Source: Alitta virens
Lineage: Eukaryota > Annelida > Polychaeta > Phyllodocida > Nereididae
Length of the DNA stretch: 64,000 bases
Assembly: GCA_932294295.1 (NCBI GenBank)
Contig: OW028576.1
Coordinates: forward strand, 30,096,747-30,160,746
Reading direction: 5' to 3'
Both the position numbers and the translations under genes were made by a program. Shown here piece by piece: positions 63,687-64,000 of this stretch (its first letter is position 1; every line of letters begins with the position of its first letter). The notes beneath the pieces were generated by a model that made no database searches, was not told the DNA's origin, and saw only the letters and a program-made list of their open reading frames with translations.

Positions 63687-64000
63687 ATTGTCTTGATAAA
63701 TGCACTACTTATAAGCTTACTTATTCTGAGTTGGCAATGTAGTAAACATATACCCATCACACCATTTGTCTGCAATAACAGATTGTGGTTTTAAATCTGA
63801 CAAAGTAAACCCTGTACTCAGCTATCCCTTATTTTTTTAAGGTGCCTATCAGACATGTGAAGTGTTTTATGACATACTCCATATAGGTGTGATAAACAAA
63901 AACTTTCATACACTGTTTCATAAATAATTTGATTAACATTTGTGTGTATTAACCAAAAATATAAAATCAGGTAAACTAATAGTAATTTTGAAATTAATGC
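63687..64000. other. AT-rich flank
   Basis: Non-coding sequence continuing the region interrupted at 53769. Nothing else recognised. Confidence 0.5.

Overview
The window looks like a transposon-rich piece of animal nuclear DNA, probably from a marine invertebrate (deuterostome or lophotrochozoan; the species cannot be told). It is AT-rich, has intron-split exons with GT/AG borders, tRNA-derived SINEs and an intronless carbohydrate sulfotransferase. It also carries a Polinton-type element, an L2/CR1-like non-LTR retrotransposon, DIRS-like gag remnants, several TIR elements and an intact Ty3/gypsy LTR retrotransposon. There is no sign of prokaryotic gene organisation.

Layout. 1-1735: 5' end of a DIRS-like gag ORF (minus strand), followed by the last exon of a host gene copy A. 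1736-7422: intergenic or intronic DNA with a SINE, a pogo/Tigger-like MITE and a possible promoter near 6.9 kb. 7423-28799: paralogous host gene copy B, encoding a secreted-looking protein with a PAN/apple-like end, with exons at 7423-7661, 26624-26873 and 27841-28064. Its roughly 19 kb intron holds a non-LTR reverse transcriptase fragment, and that fragment is split by a 15.74 kb element (8930-24669). This element has 5.9-6.3 kb inverted arms, perfect 6-bp target duplications, AGT-repeat termini and a decayed protein-primed DNA polymerase B fragment in each arm. It is best read as a palindromic, non-autonomous Polinton. 28990-31555: decayed DIRS-like gag region. 33333-34751: sulfotransferase gene on the minus strand.

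35412-45491 is a nest: a TIR element (B) was entered by an L2-like retrotransposon, and that was entered in turn by a second copy of the TIR family (A, 38040-41526) and by a reverse-oriented 3' fragment of another non-LTR element. ORF1 of the L2-like element combines a coiled coil, an SGNH-like segment and a KH domain. 45492-51400 is mostly non-coding but contains three foldback units (47.5-49.6 kb) with CATGGAG-type ends, each flanked by 7-bp direct repeats. 51407-52051 is a probable BEN-like host exon on the minus strand.

53770-63686 is a complete Ty3/gypsy element. Its two 218-bp LTRs appear identical, and it has a tRNA-Lys-like primer site, gag, pol in the -1 frame with a GGGGGGC slip site, and a target duplication ATTG. 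Unexpectedly it also has a large third ORF (61202-62797) encoding two C2H2 zinc fingers and a coiled coil where an env gene might stand. Palindromic GGTCA-type repeats lie both in the LTR and just upstream of that ORF. The most novel items are this third ORF, the palindromic Polinton and the CATGGAG foldback family.
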